Source: Pseudomonadota bacterium
GTDB lineage: Bacteria > Desulfobacterota > Binatia > Binatales > Binataceae
Assembly (NCBI GenBank): GCA_021325025.1
Contig: JAJPHZ010000017.1
Coordinates: 1-64,000, forward strand
Direction of reading: 5' to 3'
Length of the DNA: 64,000 nucleotides
This document shows positions 17,249 through 26,673 of the stretch, piece after piece (the stretch's first letter is position 1; every line of letters begins with the position of its first letter). The notes below the pieces were generated by a model. The model was not told the DNA's origin. It saw only the letters and a program-made list of their open reading frames with translations, and made no database searches. The position numbers and the translations under genes were made by a program.

Positions 17249-18592
17249 ATGAGTGCGGTGATGCACAAGCTCCAATCCCATCGCGGACTGGCGGGCATCG
17301 GACTTCGGCCGGCACCCGGCGAACCGGTTCGCCTCCCGATCCACTTTTTCACCATCGCCATCTTTTCCTTTGCGCTGGGCACCGCCGCGGCGCCGTGGGC
17401 CGCCCCCAGGCTGGCCGACTACTTCTATCAGCTTTCCATCCTGTCGTGGGTGCACACCTTTACGCTGGGATGGATCACGGCGGCGATCTTCGGCGTGATG
17501 TACCGTTATGTGCCGGCGATGACGCAGCGTGAAATCCGGTATCCGCGGCTGGCCACCGTGCAGTTGGTGCTGTATTTCCTAGGCGCCTCGGGCGTGGTGG
17601 CGCACTTCATGCTGGGCAGCTGGGACGGCGTGTGGATGGCCGGTGTGGTGGTGGTGATCAGCGTCATCCTGCTCGCGATCAATATCGTTCCCTGCATCAC
17701 CCCGGGCTTCGGCCGCGGCGTGGCGGAGACCGGGATGCTGATAGCGCTGTTTTTCCTGCTCTGCGCCAGTTCGCTGGGCGCGCTGCTGGCGTTCGACAAG
17801 GACCGCGGCTTGGTGCCCGGAACGCTGCTCCACAATCTGTCGGCGCACGCGCACCTGGCCGCGCTGGGATGGGTAACGCTGGTGGTATGTGCGGTCTCAT
17901 ACCGCTTCATGACGGCATTGATACCGCAGGGTGCGCAGGTGCCGCGTTCGGCGATGGTGCAGATTTTCGCGTTGGCCGCCGCAACCGTCGGGCTGTTCCT
18001 GGCACTGTTCACCGGCGTGGGCGGCGTCAGCGTGTGGACCGTGGCAAGCGCGGCGGCGCTGGTCGCTTACGCGATCATCTTCGAGGACATCGTACGCCGG
18101 CGCGGCACCGGCGCCGACTGGACGGTGCGCCACGCGCTGGCCGGGGTGTTCTACCTGCTGCTGGCGGCCGGCGCCGGAGTCTGGTTGGCCGCGATTGGCG
18201 TGGGCAGCCCCCTCGGCGCGCGTCTGGCCGGCGCCTACGGCATTTTGGGACTGCTCGGATGGGTCAGCAACTTCGTGGTCGGAATGTCCTACCAATTGTT
18301 CACCGGATTCGTGATGCGGGCGCGGTTGGCGCTGGGTTGGCCGCCCCTGAACACCGCCGAGCTTACGGTCAGCTCCGGACGCCCGCTGGTGTTCGCCGCC
18401 TTCAACGGCGGAGTTCTGCTTATGGCCGGCGGATTGCTGACCGGCCAGCTTGCGGTGGCGCGCACCGGAGCCGCGCTTATCGCACTGGGCGGGCTGGTAT
18501 ACAGCGCCGCGATGGCCTGGACGCTCAGCTTCGCCTATCGGCGCGCCACGCCCGCAGCGCCCGACCGCCTGTTGCGCGCGGCGCAGGATTGA
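17249..18592 (+). CDS. Multi-pass membrane protein, haem-copper oxidase subunit I/NnrS-like
   Basis: This 447-residue protein has about 12 hydrophobic helices. Two His-bearing helices stand out: VHTFTLGWITAAIFGVMYRY near residue 70 and SAHAHLAALGWVTLVVCAVS near residue 194. This pattern recalls the haem-ligating helices of NnrS and of cytochrome oxidase/NO reductase subunit I, but the full set of Cu-B ligands is not seen. A haem-binding role, perhaps in nitrogen-oxide response, is inference. No other oxidase subunit or cytochrome gene is nearby. It is followed 60 bases later by thiO on the same strand. Confidence 0.5.
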   Translation: MSAVMHKLQSHRGLAGIGLRPAPGEPVRLPIHFFTIAIFSFALGTAAAPWAAPRLADYFYQLSILSWVHTFTLGWITAAIFGVMYRYVPAMTQREIRYPRLATVQLVLYFLGASGVVAHFMLGSWDGVWMAGVVVVISVILLAINIVPCITPGFGRGVAETGMLIALFFLLCASSLGALLAFDKDRGLVPGTLLHNLSAHAHLAALGWVTLVVCAVSYRFMTALIPQGAQVPRSAMVQIFALAAATVGLFLALFTGVGGVSVWTVASAAALVAYAIIFEDIVRRRGTGADWTVRHALAGVFYLLLAAGAGVWLAAIGVGSPLGARLAGAYGILGLLGWVSNFVVGMSYQLFTGFVMRARLALGWPPLNTAELTVSSGRPLVFAAFNGGVLLMAGGLLTGQLAVARTGAALIALGGLVYSAAMAWTLSFAYRRATPAAPDRLLRAAQD

Positions 18593-18655
18593 TGCCGGCC
18601 ATTTGATTCGCCGCGCCCCGCCGCTAAGCTTATTGCAAGCGGTGCGCAAGTGAAG

Positions 18656-19789
18656 ATGAAAGCTCTGGTTATTGGTGCCGGGATTATCGGCAATGCCGTG
18701 GCATGGCGCCTGGCGCGGGCGGGCGCCAACGTTACCATCCTCGAGCGCGGACGCGCGGGACAGGAGGCGTCGTGGGCGGCGGCGGGCATGATTGCCCCCC
18801 AGGCCGAGGCTGAGGGTGCCGGCCCGTTTTTGCGTTTTTGCGTGGAAGGCAAAAACGCCTTTGAGGCGCTGCTGCCCGAACTGATTGCCGAAAGCGGCAT
18901 CGACCCCGAGTACGACCAGGGGAGCGGCGTACTGTACCTCGCCTTCAACGACAAGGACCGCGCCGAGCTCGGGGCGCGCGCCAAGTCGCAACGCGAGGCG
19001 GGATTGCAGGTCGATGAGATCAGCGGCGAGCAGGCGCGCAAAATCGCGCCGGCGGTTTCGCCCCAGGCGATCTCGGCGCTGTACTTCCCGCACGAAAACC
19101 GCATCGAAAACCGCCAGCTTACCCAAGCCTTCCTGGTGGCGGCGCTCAAGGCCGGCGCCCGGCTGATGGAAGACAGCCGCGTCGAGGCGATTGAAACGCG
19201 CGGCGGTAAGTTCGCGGCTGTGCGCGTGCAGGGCGGCGACCTGGTCGAGGGCGACGTCGCCATCAACGCCGCCGGTTCGTGGGCCAGTGTGATTCGCGGC
19301 GCGGAAGCCGACAACGTCAGGCTCTACCCGGTGCGCGGCCAAATCGTGTGTTTCCAGACCCGGCCCAACCTGATCGGTCCCTCGATCTTTTCGCTGCGCG
19401 GCTATGCGGTGCCGCGGCGCGACGGCCGGATGCTGGCCGGATCGACGCGCGAGATGGCACGCTACAGCAAGGACGTAACGCTGGAAGGGATGGAAGGCAT
19501 CGTGCGCGCGGCGCGCGACATGCTCCCCTCGCTGTCCGGGATGCGCTTTCGCGAGGCATGGGCCGGCTTGCGTCCTGCCACCGCCGACTTCCTGCCCGTG
19601 TTGGGCCCCTCACCCACTATCGCCGGGCTTTATTATGCGACCGGCCACTTCCGCAGCGGTATCCTGCTGGCGGCGATTACCGGCCGCGAGATGGCAGCGA
19701 TGGTCACCGGCAGCAAGCCCGCGGTTGACCTCGCGCCATTTTCACCCGCCCGCTTCAACAACGCTGGCCGCCACGCCGGGCTGGGTTGA
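18656..19789 (+). CDS. thiO: Glycine oxidase ThiO
   Basis: ThiO oxidises glycine to iminoacetate (dehydroglycine) for the thiazole moiety of thiamine. The 377-residue flavoprotein starts with the FAD-binding fold ALVIGAGIIGNAVAWRLARAG and carries the ThiO-type ASWAAAGMIAPQAEAE segment, the YPVRGQIVCF strand and a C-terminal GLYYATGHFRSGILLA motif. ATG 18656 is the natural start; an in-frame GTG at 18650 adds two residues. No other thiamine genes or TPP riboswitch are adjacent, so it is an isolated thi gene here. A different D-amino-acid oxidase specificity is possible. Confidence 0.85.
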   Translation: MKALVIGAGIIGNAVAWRLARAGANVTILERGRAGQEASWAAAGMIAPQAEAEGAGPFLRFCVEGKNAFEALLPELIAESGIDPEYDQGSGVLYLAFNDKDRAELGARAKSQREAGLQVDEISGEQARKIAPAVSPQAISALYFPHENRIENRQLTQAFLVAALKAGARLMEDSRVEAIETRGGKFAAVRVQGGDLVEGDVAINAAGSWASVIRGAEADNVRLYPVRGQIVCFQTRPNLIGPSIFSLRGYAVPRRDGRMLAGSTREMARYSKDVTLEGMEGIVRAARDMLPSLSGMRFREAWAGLRPATADFLPVLGPSPTIAGLYYATGHFRSGILLAAITGREMAAMVTGSKPAVDLAPFSPARFNNAGRHAGLG

Positions 19790-19792
19790 GCC

Positions 19793-20161
19793 ATGCGGGT
19801 TTTAGGCCTGGTCAGGGACCTGATGTTCCGCTCCAGGATCGACGCGGCCTGCGAATCCCTGGGCGTGGAGGTCGGCTATGTTTCGACCCCGGAAGTTCTG
19901 CCGCAGCGCTGTAGCGAAATCCGCCCCTCTGTAGTTATCATCGACCTTTCCGAAAAGGCCTTTGCACCGGACTCCGTGATGGCGGTGCTGCGCGATCGTG
20001 CGCCCGGCGCAGCGGTGATCGGATTCGCCTCGCACGTCGATCTCAAGTCCCTGGCCGGCGCGCGCCAGGCCGGCTTCACGCAGGTGCTGTCGCGCCAGGA
20101 ATTCGCCGCCCGGCTCCCTTCCCTGCTCAAATCCGCGCCGCAGCCGCCTCAGCCGAAATAA
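19793..20161 (+). CDS. Receiver-like (CheY-fold) protein, degenerate
   Basis: This 122-residue protein begins three bases after the thiO stop, suggesting translational coupling. It has alternating strand/helix pattern of a receiver domain, with a strand VVIIDLS holding the potential phospho-Asp near residue 51 and IGFASHVDL as the fourth strand. The acidic pair near the N-terminus and the conserved C-terminal Lys are not evident, so phosphorylation is doubtful. It ends inside the 3' end of the convergent ion-channel gene (13-base overlap). The C-terminus is Pro-rich. Confidence 0.6.
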   Translation: MRVLGLVRDLMFRSRIDAACESLGVEVGYVSTPEVLPQRCSEIRPSVVIIDLSEKAFAPDSVMAVLRDRAPGAAVIGFASHVDLKSLAGARQAGFTQVLSRQEFAARLPSLLKSAPQPPQPK

Positions 20162-21222
20162 TAGAGCGCGATAATCACGTTGCTGGCGACAAACGCGATC
20201 GGCACCGCAACCCGGCTTATGCGCTGCAACTTGTGCCCGATGGCGGCGCGCCGCGTGCGTCCCGACACGTGCACGGTGGTCATCTCGATCGCGGTGAAGA
20301 ACACGAACACCAGGCAGTCCAGGAAAAAGGCATCGATGAAGGTCAGGTAGGGCACCTTGGGCAGGCTGAGCGAAATCGAAAAGGCAAAGGCGATGACGGT
20401 CAGGATAGTGGTGATGGAGATCTGCACCTGGCTGCTCAGGTCGTGCGTATCGATCCAGTAAACCGTCCACGACAGCATCACCATCAGCAGCAGCGGCAGG
20501 AAGATCTTCCACAGGTAAAAGGCGTATTTGCGCCGCACCACGATTTCGAAGCTCGCCTCGGGTATGGTGCCGAATTTCGACACCGGCACATGGTCGTGTC
20601 CGGAACGGATGCCCGCCAACTCCCATTGCGCCAGCGAGGAATAAGCGGCTTGCTCGCCGCTGATCCAGGCATGCTCCTGGCCCGCTTTGAAGCTGACCAT
20701 ATGGGCCTGGCCGACGAACGGATGGACGATGATCTGAAGCGTCTGCCAATCGAAAGGAAAACGCCGCAGATGAAAACGCGTGCTCAAGGTCGCTTCCGCG
20801 CGCTCGGCGTAAAGCACCTGCCCGTCGCGCTGGACGCGCAGCGAAGCCTCGCTGATGGTGCGCGCTCCCACGCCGTTGATGAAATCAAGCCGCGGATGCC
20901 AGACTTCGTCGATTGCATAGACATGGAAGCGTTCGCCCGGACGGCTGGGCGTAAACGCCAGCCGCGGGTCGTGCCATTGCACGAACATGTAGAGCATCAT
21001 GTGGAACCGCTGCAGGACCTCGTCGATATCGGTCAGGTTGATGACATCAATTCCAACCGATACCGCAATCGGCTCGCCGTCCTGAAGCGGCGGGCGCAGC
21101 AGCTCGTTGCGCTGCCCCAGCGAAAGCGGCGCTTGGGCGCGGGCATTGCCCGCGCCTGCGGTAAGCAGGGTCAGCGCCGCCGCGCCAAGTGCGATCAACA
21201 GCCGTTTCAAGGAATTTCTCAA
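20149..21222 (-). CDS. Pentameric ligand-gated ion channel (GLIC/Cys-loop receptor homologue)
   Basis: The protein has a signal peptide (RLLIALGAAALTLLTAGAG), a beta-rich extracellular ligand domain and four C-terminal helices. Extracellular landmarks are EVWHPRLDFING and the RRFPFDWQ loop. M1 is FLPLLLMVMLSWTVYW, the pore helix M2 begins at SSQVQISITT, and SLPKVPYLTFIDAFF matches the M2-M3 loop and M3 of GLIC. Like other prokaryotic members it lacks the Cys pair of the eukaryotic loop. Aligned on LPK, the GLIC pore Glu at -2' is Ser here. The start is uncertain: TTG 21222 or 21210 fit the signal peptide; an open frame runs to 21405. Neurotransmitter-like ligands are unknown. Confidence 0.85.
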   Translation of the reverse strand: MRNSLKRLLIALGAAALTLLTAGAGNARAQAPLSLGQRNELLRPPLQDGEPIAVSVGIDVINLTDIDEVLQRFHMMLYMFVQWHDPRLAFTPSRPGERFHVYAIDEVWHPRLDFINGVGARTISEASLRVQRDGQVLYAERAEATLSTRFHLRRFPFDWQTLQIIVHPFVGQAHMVSFKAGQEHAWISGEQAAYSSLAQWELAGIRSGHDHVPVSKFGTIPEASFEIVVRRKYAFYLWKIFLPLLLMVMLSWTVYWIDTHDLSSQVQISITTILTVIAFAFSISLSLPKVPYLTFIDAFFLDCLVFVFFTAIEMTTVHVSGRTRRAAIGHKLQRISRVAVPIAFVASNVIIALYYFG

Positions 21223-21502
21223 CTCTTTAAACCGACTTTTATACCAGAGCAGCGGCCGCGACAGTATCGGGAGCGGACAACTGCGACCGGACCCGCCCTG
21301 GCGCTGGCATTCGCAAAACGCCGCCGATGCTTGCGCCATGCCCGGATAACGACAGCTCATCAGCCGTTCGTCGGCAATCTCCCTGGCCAAATACCGCCGG
21401 GTCATTGTCGGGAGGGGCGCAGCGACGCGCGTCGACGATGCCCTCGGACGCGCAGCTTACAATGGGAGCGGCAACAGGCGCGCGACGTGATATAAAGATG
21501 GT

Positions 21503-24500
21503 GTGGCCTCGGCAGTCTCGGCATTCCATCCGATCGTCCGCACCTGGTTTGAGCGCCGCTTCGGGCGCGCCTCGGCGATCCAGGAGGCGGGATGGCCGCT
21601 GATCGGCGGCGGCCACGACGTGCTGCTGTGCGCACCCACGGGCAGCGGTAAAACCCTGGCCGCTTTCCTGTGGTCCATAAATCAACTGGCGATCGAAGCG
21701 CAGTCGGGGTTTCTGCCCGACCAGGTGTCGGTGTTGTACGTCTCCCCGCTCAAGGCGCTGGCCAACGATATCCGGCTCAACCTTGAGCAACCGCTTGGCG
21801 GCGTGCGCGAAGCGGCGGTGGCAGCCGGAATCCCGCTGGCGCCGATTCGCGCCGGCCTGCGTACGGGCGACACGCCCGCCAGCGAGCGCGGCGCGATGCT
21901 GCGGCGGCCGCCGCACATCCTGGTCACCACGCCGGAATCGCTGTTCATCCTGCTGACCAGCAGCCGTTTCCGCCAAAAGCTGGAAGCGGTGCGATGGGTA
22001 ATCGTCGATGAGCTGCACGCGATGGCGGGCAACAAGCGCGGCGCGCATCTGGCGATCAGCCTGGAGCGTCTGGAGCGGATGGTCGCGGCGCGCACCGGTG
22101 CGCGTCCGGCGCGTATCGGTCTTTCCGCCACGTTGAGTCCGATCGAGGAATTGGGCCGTTTTCTGACCGGGGCCGATGTCGATGCCGCCGGCAATCGCAG
22201 CGAGCGCCCATGCCGCATCGTCAAAGCCAGCGACGGTCCGCGCCATTTGGATCTGCAAGTGCTCGCGCCTGGACCCGAACTGGGTCCCCTGGCGACCCAT
22301 CCGCATTGGGAGGCGGTTTACGACAGGATTGCCGAACTGATCGGGCAGCATCGGACGACGCTGGTCTTCACGCTGAGCCGGCGATGGGCCGAGCGGGTGG
22401 CGCTGGCGCTGCAAAAGCGCCTGGGCCGGCAGGCCGTGATGGCGCATCATGGCAGCCTGGCGCGTGCCGAACGCCTGGCGGCCGAGCAGCGGCTAAAGCG
22501 CGGCGAGCTGCGCGCGATCGTGGCCACCGCCTCGCTGGAGCTGGGAATCGATGTCGGCGCCGTGGACCTGGTTTGCCAGATCGATTCGCCCAAGTCGATT
22601 TCCGCGGCGATTCAGCGCGTCGGCCGTTCGGGCCACGCGCTGGGGCAGACGCCCAAGGGGCGATTTTTCGCGATGACGCTCGACGACCTGCTCGAATGCG
22701 GTGCAGCGGTGCGCGCAATACGCAGCGGGCGTCTGGACCAGGTCGAGATTCCCACCGGATGCCTGGACGTGGCCGCCCAGCAAATCGTGGCGATTGCGGC
22801 GGAGGAGGGCGAGATTGGCGAGGCCGAACTGCTGCGGATTGTGCGCGGCGCGCACAACTTTGCCGCGCTTGACGCCGCGCAACTGCGCCATCTGCTGGAA
22901 CAGATGGCGGCCGAAGTGCCCGAGCGAATCCAGGGTGCCTATCCGAAAATCTTTTACGACCGCCTCGGACAACGGGTGCGGGCGCGGCGCGGCGCGCGCA
23001 TCGCCGCGATCACCTCAGGCGGCACTATACCGGAAGCAGGAAATTACGACGTCGTGATCGAGTCGCAGCAGCGCAAGATTGGCGATGTCGAGGAGGACTT
23101 CGCCCAGGAATCATCGCGCGGCGACATCTTCGCGTTGGGTTCGATGCCCTGGCAGATCCAGCGCATCTCGCGCGGACGCCTGATGGTCGAGCCGGCACCC
23201 GGGATGGCGCCGACGCTGCCGTTCTGGATGGCCGAGGCGGCGGGCAGAACGGCGGCGCTGTCGGCCGAGATGAGCCAACTGCGCCATGAGATCGCGCGCC
23301 GCCTGTCCGATCCTCAACAGGCGCAGCGCTTGCTGGTCGAGGAATGCGCAATCGAGCCGTCCGCCGCGGCGCAAGCGGTCGATTACGTCCGACGCGGGCT
23401 GGCCGCCCTGGGCGCGATTCCCGACCAACACACGATTGTGGCGGAACGCTTCTTCGACGGCCTGGGCGGCACCCAGATCGTGATCCATTCGCCGTTGGGA
23501 ATCCGGCTCAACCGCGGCTTGGGGCTTGCCCTGCGCAAGCGTCTGTGCCAGTCGTTCGATTTCGAAATCCAGGCCTCGGCAACCGACGACGGCGTGCTGC
23601 TGGCGCTCAATTCACGCCACAGCTTTGCGCTCGAACAGGTCTTCACCTTTCTCAATTCGCGCACGGTGCGCGACACGCTGACCCAGGCGATGCTTGCGGC
23701 ACCCGCCTTCGAGGTGCGCTTTCGCCATGTCGCCACGCGCGCGCTGAGCGTGGTGCGCAATACCAGGGGGCGCAAGGTGCCGGCCTGGATTCAGCGCCTG
23801 CGCGCGCAGGACCTGACGATTGCGCTGTTCCCGCAGCAGCAGGCCTGTTTCGACAACAAGCCGCCCCACGTCGAGGTCCCCGACCACTTCATCGTCAACG
23901 AGGCGATTCGCGAATGCCTGGAGGAGTCCGCCGACATCAAACGCCTGGGCGAGTTGCTGGCGGGAATCGAACAGGGCCGGGTGCGTACCATCGCGGTCGA
24001 TTCGATCGCTCCCTCCGTCTTCGCCCAGCGCCTGCTGCTGGCGTGGGACTACTCCTTCCTCGATGACGGCGAGCGCGCCAACCGCCGCAGCCGCTCGGTG
24101 ACGATGAATCGCTCGATGGCCGAGGATGTGCTGCGGAGCGAAGACCTCTCGGGGATGCTGGCACGCGATGCGATTGCGCGCGTTGAGGCGGAAGCTTCCG
24201 GCACCGCGCCCGCACGCAAAGCGCGCGACGCCGACGAACTTTACGAATTGCTCAAGGCGCACGGCGCGCTCGACGCGGACGAAATCGGCGCGCGCGTCGC
24301 CGGCGACGGTGCCGGCCTGATCCGCGCGCTCGCAACGGGTTCGAGAATCGCGCCGATGCGGCTGGTGCATCGGCGCCGCGAAGTATGGATCGCCGCCGAG
24401 GATGCCGCACTGTTTTGCGCCGCCTATGCGCAAGCCGAATTGCGCAGTTCGCCGTCAAACTCCGGCGGCGCCAACGAAGTCGGACGCGACGCGGCGCGCC

Positions 24501-26002
24501 TGGAAATCGTGCGCCGCGCGATGCGCACTTCCGGTCCGGTTACGGTTGAGCATCTGGCCGGGCGGCTGGGGTTCGAGACCGCCGAAACGCTGCGCCATCT
24601 GACCGCTTTGGAAGCCCGCGGCGCGGTCTTTCGCGGACGTTTTATCGACAGCAGCGAAAGCTGGTGCGACCGCTACAATTTGGAGCGCATCCACCGCCTG
24701 ACGCTGGAGCAGATTCGCGCCGAGGCGGAGCCGTGCGAAGACCACGAGTACGCCGCCTTCCTGATGCGCTGGCATCACATAGGCGGAATCGATTTGCCGC
24801 CGGGCGCGGAAGGCGTCGCCGCCGTGCTCGACCAGTTAAGCGGCATCGCGCTCGACACCAAACTGTGGGAGCGCGCGATTCTGCCCGCCCGCGTGCCGGA
24901 TTATCGCCCCGAGTATCTGGACGTGCTGTGCCTGGGCGGGCAGATCATGTGGGTTGCGGGGCCCCGGTGCGCCGGCGGCGAGGAGGTTCCTTCGCGCGTG
25001 TGCTTCGTGCCGCGCGAGCGCGCGCGGCTGGCGCGGCAACCCGCAAACGGCACCGCACCCGAAGACGCCAAGGCAGAGCGTGTGTTAAAGGCGCTGCGCG
25101 ACGGCGGCGCGCAGTACCTCGATCAGATTGCGCAGCGTGCCGGCCTGTCCGATCGCGACGTCCTGCGCGCATTGTGGAGCCTGGCGGCCGGCGGATGGGC
25201 GACCAATGACAGCTTCGCGCCGCTGCGCCTGCTGGCCGGCGCGCCCGATGCGTCTGCGCTTGTCAGCGCGCCGGTGGGCGGCAAGTCCACCCGCTACGAC
25301 GCGGGGCTGCGCGCGCGGCTTAAATCCAGCCTTGGCGGCCGATGGGTCGCACTTGGGGCCGATGCCGAAAGCGAGGGCATCGCGCAACCGGATGCGGCGC
25401 GCCAGCTGGCGATGACGTTGCTGCGCCGCCATGGCATCCTCACGCGCGAAGTTATTGCCGCAGAAGAAGGAGTTACATGGTCGGAACTTATCTTTGCGCT
25501 GCGCCGGCTGGAGTACGGTGGAACGATTCGGCGCGGCTACTTCGTGCGATCGCTGTCGGGCGAACAATACGCGCTGCCCGAAGCGGTTGAGATGCTGCGC
25601 GCCATGCGGGCCACGCCGCAAGCTGGCCAGAGTCTCGTGGCGCTGTGCGCCGTCGATCCGGCCAATCCCTTCGGGGCCGCGCTGCCCGGATGCGGCGTGG
25701 CGCGCGAAGCCGACAATTTCATCGCCATCGCCGGCGGCCGTCCGGTCATGGGCCTGGCCGGCCGCGATTTGATGTGTTTTGCGTCGATCGACGCCGAGCA
25801 GTTTCGCGCCGCGGTCGCGGCCATCATCAGATTGAAGCCCAGGCTTAGAATCGACACCGTGGACCGCAAACCCGCGCTGGGCTGCGAGCTCGTCGGCGAG
25901 CTTGCCGCGATGCGCTTTCATTCCGACGGCCGCAGCCTGCTGTACGACGGCCTGCCCGGTCCCCTCCCTGCCCGCGCCGCTGCGCTGCGTGCGCAGGGTT
26001 GA
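21503..26002 (+). CDS. lhr: Lhr-type large ATP-dependent helicase
   Basis: This 1,499-residue superfamily 2 helicase has the length of full Lhr (E. coli about 1,540), including the long C-terminal extension. Motifs in order are Walker A CAPTGSGKTLAAFLW near residue 41, motif II VIVDELHAMAGNKRG (DELH instead of the usual DEVH), motif III GLSATLSP and motif VI AIQRVGRSGHALGQ. Later come the winged-helix and beta-barrel regions (IHSPLGIRLNRGLGLALRKR). Lhr acts in DNA repair as a translocating helicase. Translation starts at GTG 21503. The flavoprotein gene begins 20 bases downstream. Confidence 0.9.
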   Translation: MASAVSAFHPIVRTWFERRFGRASAIQEAGWPLIGGGHDVLLCAPTGSGKTLAAFLWSINQLAIEAQSGFLPDQVSVLYVSPLKALANDIRLNLEQPLGGVREAAVAAGIPLAPIRAGLRTGDTPASERGAMLRRPPHILVTTPESLFILLTSSRFRQKLEAVRWVIVDELHAMAGNKRGAHLAISLERLERMVAARTGARPARIGLSATLSPIEELGRFLTGADVDAAGNRSERPCRIVKASDGPRHLDLQVLAPGPELGPLATHPHWEAVYDRIAELIGQHRTTLVFTLSRRWAERVALALQKRLGRQAVMAHHGSLARAERLAAEQRLKRGELRAIVATASLELGIDVGAVDLVCQIDSPKSISAAIQRVGRSGHALGQTPKGRFFAMTLDDLLECGAAVRAIRSGRLDQVEIPTGCLDVAAQQIVAIAAEEGEIGEAELLRIVRGAHNFAALDAAQLRHLLEQMAAEVPERIQGAYPKIFYDRLGQRVRARRGARIAAITSGGTIPEAGNYDVVIESQQRKIGDVEEDFAQESSRGDIFALGSMPWQIQRISRGRLMVEPAPGMAPTLPFWMAEAAGRTAALSAEMSQLRHEIARRLSDPQQAQRLLVEECAIEPSAAAQAVDYVRRGLAALGAIPDQHTIVAERFFDGLGGTQIVIHSPLGIRLNRGLGLALRKRLCQSFDFEIQASATDDGVLLALNSRHSFALEQVFTFLNSRTVRDTLTQAMLAAPAFEVRFRHVATRALSVVRNTRGRKVPAWIQRLRAQDLTIALFPQQQACFDNKPPHVEVPDHFIVNEAIRECLEESADIKRLGELLAGIEQGRVRTIAVDSIAPSVFAQRLLLAWDYSFLDDGERANRRSRSVTMNRSMAEDVLRSEDLSGMLARDAIARVEAEASGTAPARKARDADELYELLKAHGALDADEIGARVAGDGAGLIRALATGSRIAPMRLVHRRREVWIAAEDAALFCAAYAQAELRSSPSNSGGANEVGRDAARLEIVRRAMRTSGPVTVEHLAGRLGFETAETLRHLTALEARGAVFRGRFIDSSESWCDRYNLERIHRLTLEQIRAEAEPCEDHEYAAFLMRWHHIGGIDLPPGAEGVAAVLDQLSGIALDTKLWERAILPARVPDYRPEYLDVLCLGGQIMWVAGPRCAGGEEVPSRVCFVPRERARLARQPANGTAPEDAKAERVLKALRDGGAQYLDQIAQRAGLSDRDVLRALWSLAAGGWATNDSFAPLRLLAGAPDASALVSAPVGGKSTRYDAGLRARLKSSLGGRWVALGADAESEGIAQPDAARQLAMTLLRRHGILTREVIAAEEGVTWSELIFALRRLEYGGTIRRGYFVRSLSGEQYALPEAVEMLRAMRATPQAGQSLVALCAVDPANPFGAALPGCGVAREADNFIAIAGGRPVMGLAGRDLMCFASIDAEQFRAAVAAIIRLKPRLRIDTVDRKPALGCELVGELAAMRFHSDGRSLLYDGLPGPLPARAAALRAQG

Positions 26003-26021
26003 ACGGTCGAGGTTTACAACC

Positions 26022-26594
26022 ATGCGCAACCGTGAACAACCAGCGGCGCACGACGAGCAACTGCAGCCCTGTTCCGATGCGGAACTGGCGCGCCTGCAGG
26101 CGCTGCTCGATCGCAGCACCGCCACCGCGACGGCATCGGTGGCCGACTCGGTGGCATACCGCGGACGGCAGATGTCAGCCGCCGAGTTCGTCGAGTTCTG
26201 GCGCAGCGTGCGGCTGGTCGCGATGGCAACGGTCGGGGGTGCGGGCCAGCCCCATATCGCACCCGTCCATGCGCAATTGGGCGGCGCGCGATTTCGCATG
26301 GGTCACGGCGGCGATGCTGTAGCCGGCCAAAACTGCGGCCTGACAACGCTGCGGATGGTGATATATGAAGATGCGGTGCGGCGCGCCGATCTTGCCCGCA
26401 ACCCGCGCGTCGCAATCACGACCTGGCGCGAGGACGGTGCGGCGGCGATCCTTTACGGACGCGCCCGCGAAGTCCCCGGCAGCCTGCGCGAGGCGCGCGC
26501 CGGCCGCAGCGGCAAGCCCCGGCGGGTGGTCGAACTCGCCATCGAACTCAGCCGTATCTACGCGATGCGTCCGCCCGAGCGCAACGCGCAGTAG
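26022..26594 (+). CDS. Pyridoxamine 5'-phosphate oxidase-like FMN/F420-binding protein
   Basis: This 190-residue protein has a split-barrel flavin-binding core: FVEFWRSVRLVAMATVGG, GQPHIAPVHAQLGGARFRM, and a strand VAITTWREDGAAAILYGRA. The pattern fits the PPOX-class family, whose members bind FMN or F420, or haem. The role is unknown. It begins 20 bases after lhr and precedes an LLM-type flavoprotein by 79 bases, so all three may share a transcript. The N-terminal 45 residues are polar and probably flexible. Confidence 0.65.
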   Translation: MRNREQPAAHDEQLQPCSDAELARLQALLDRSTATATASVADSVAYRGRQMSAAEFVEFWRSVRLVAMATVGGAGQPHIAPVHAQLGGARFRMGHGGDAVAGQNCGLTTLRMVIYEDAVRRADLARNPRVAITTWREDGAAAILYGRAREVPGSLREARAGRSGKPRRVVELAIELSRIYAMRPPERNAQ

Positions 26595-26673
26595 GCGAAA
26601 TGCCGCTCTGGCGCGGACTTCGGAAATTTGCTTAAAACACCGCCACGATTCTCTGCCTGGAGGAAACAGGCCG

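Noticed and set aside
20233..21495. Long plus-strand open frame over the ion channel gene
   Set aside because: Low-complexity, His/Arg/Gln-rich product antisense to a recognised gene.
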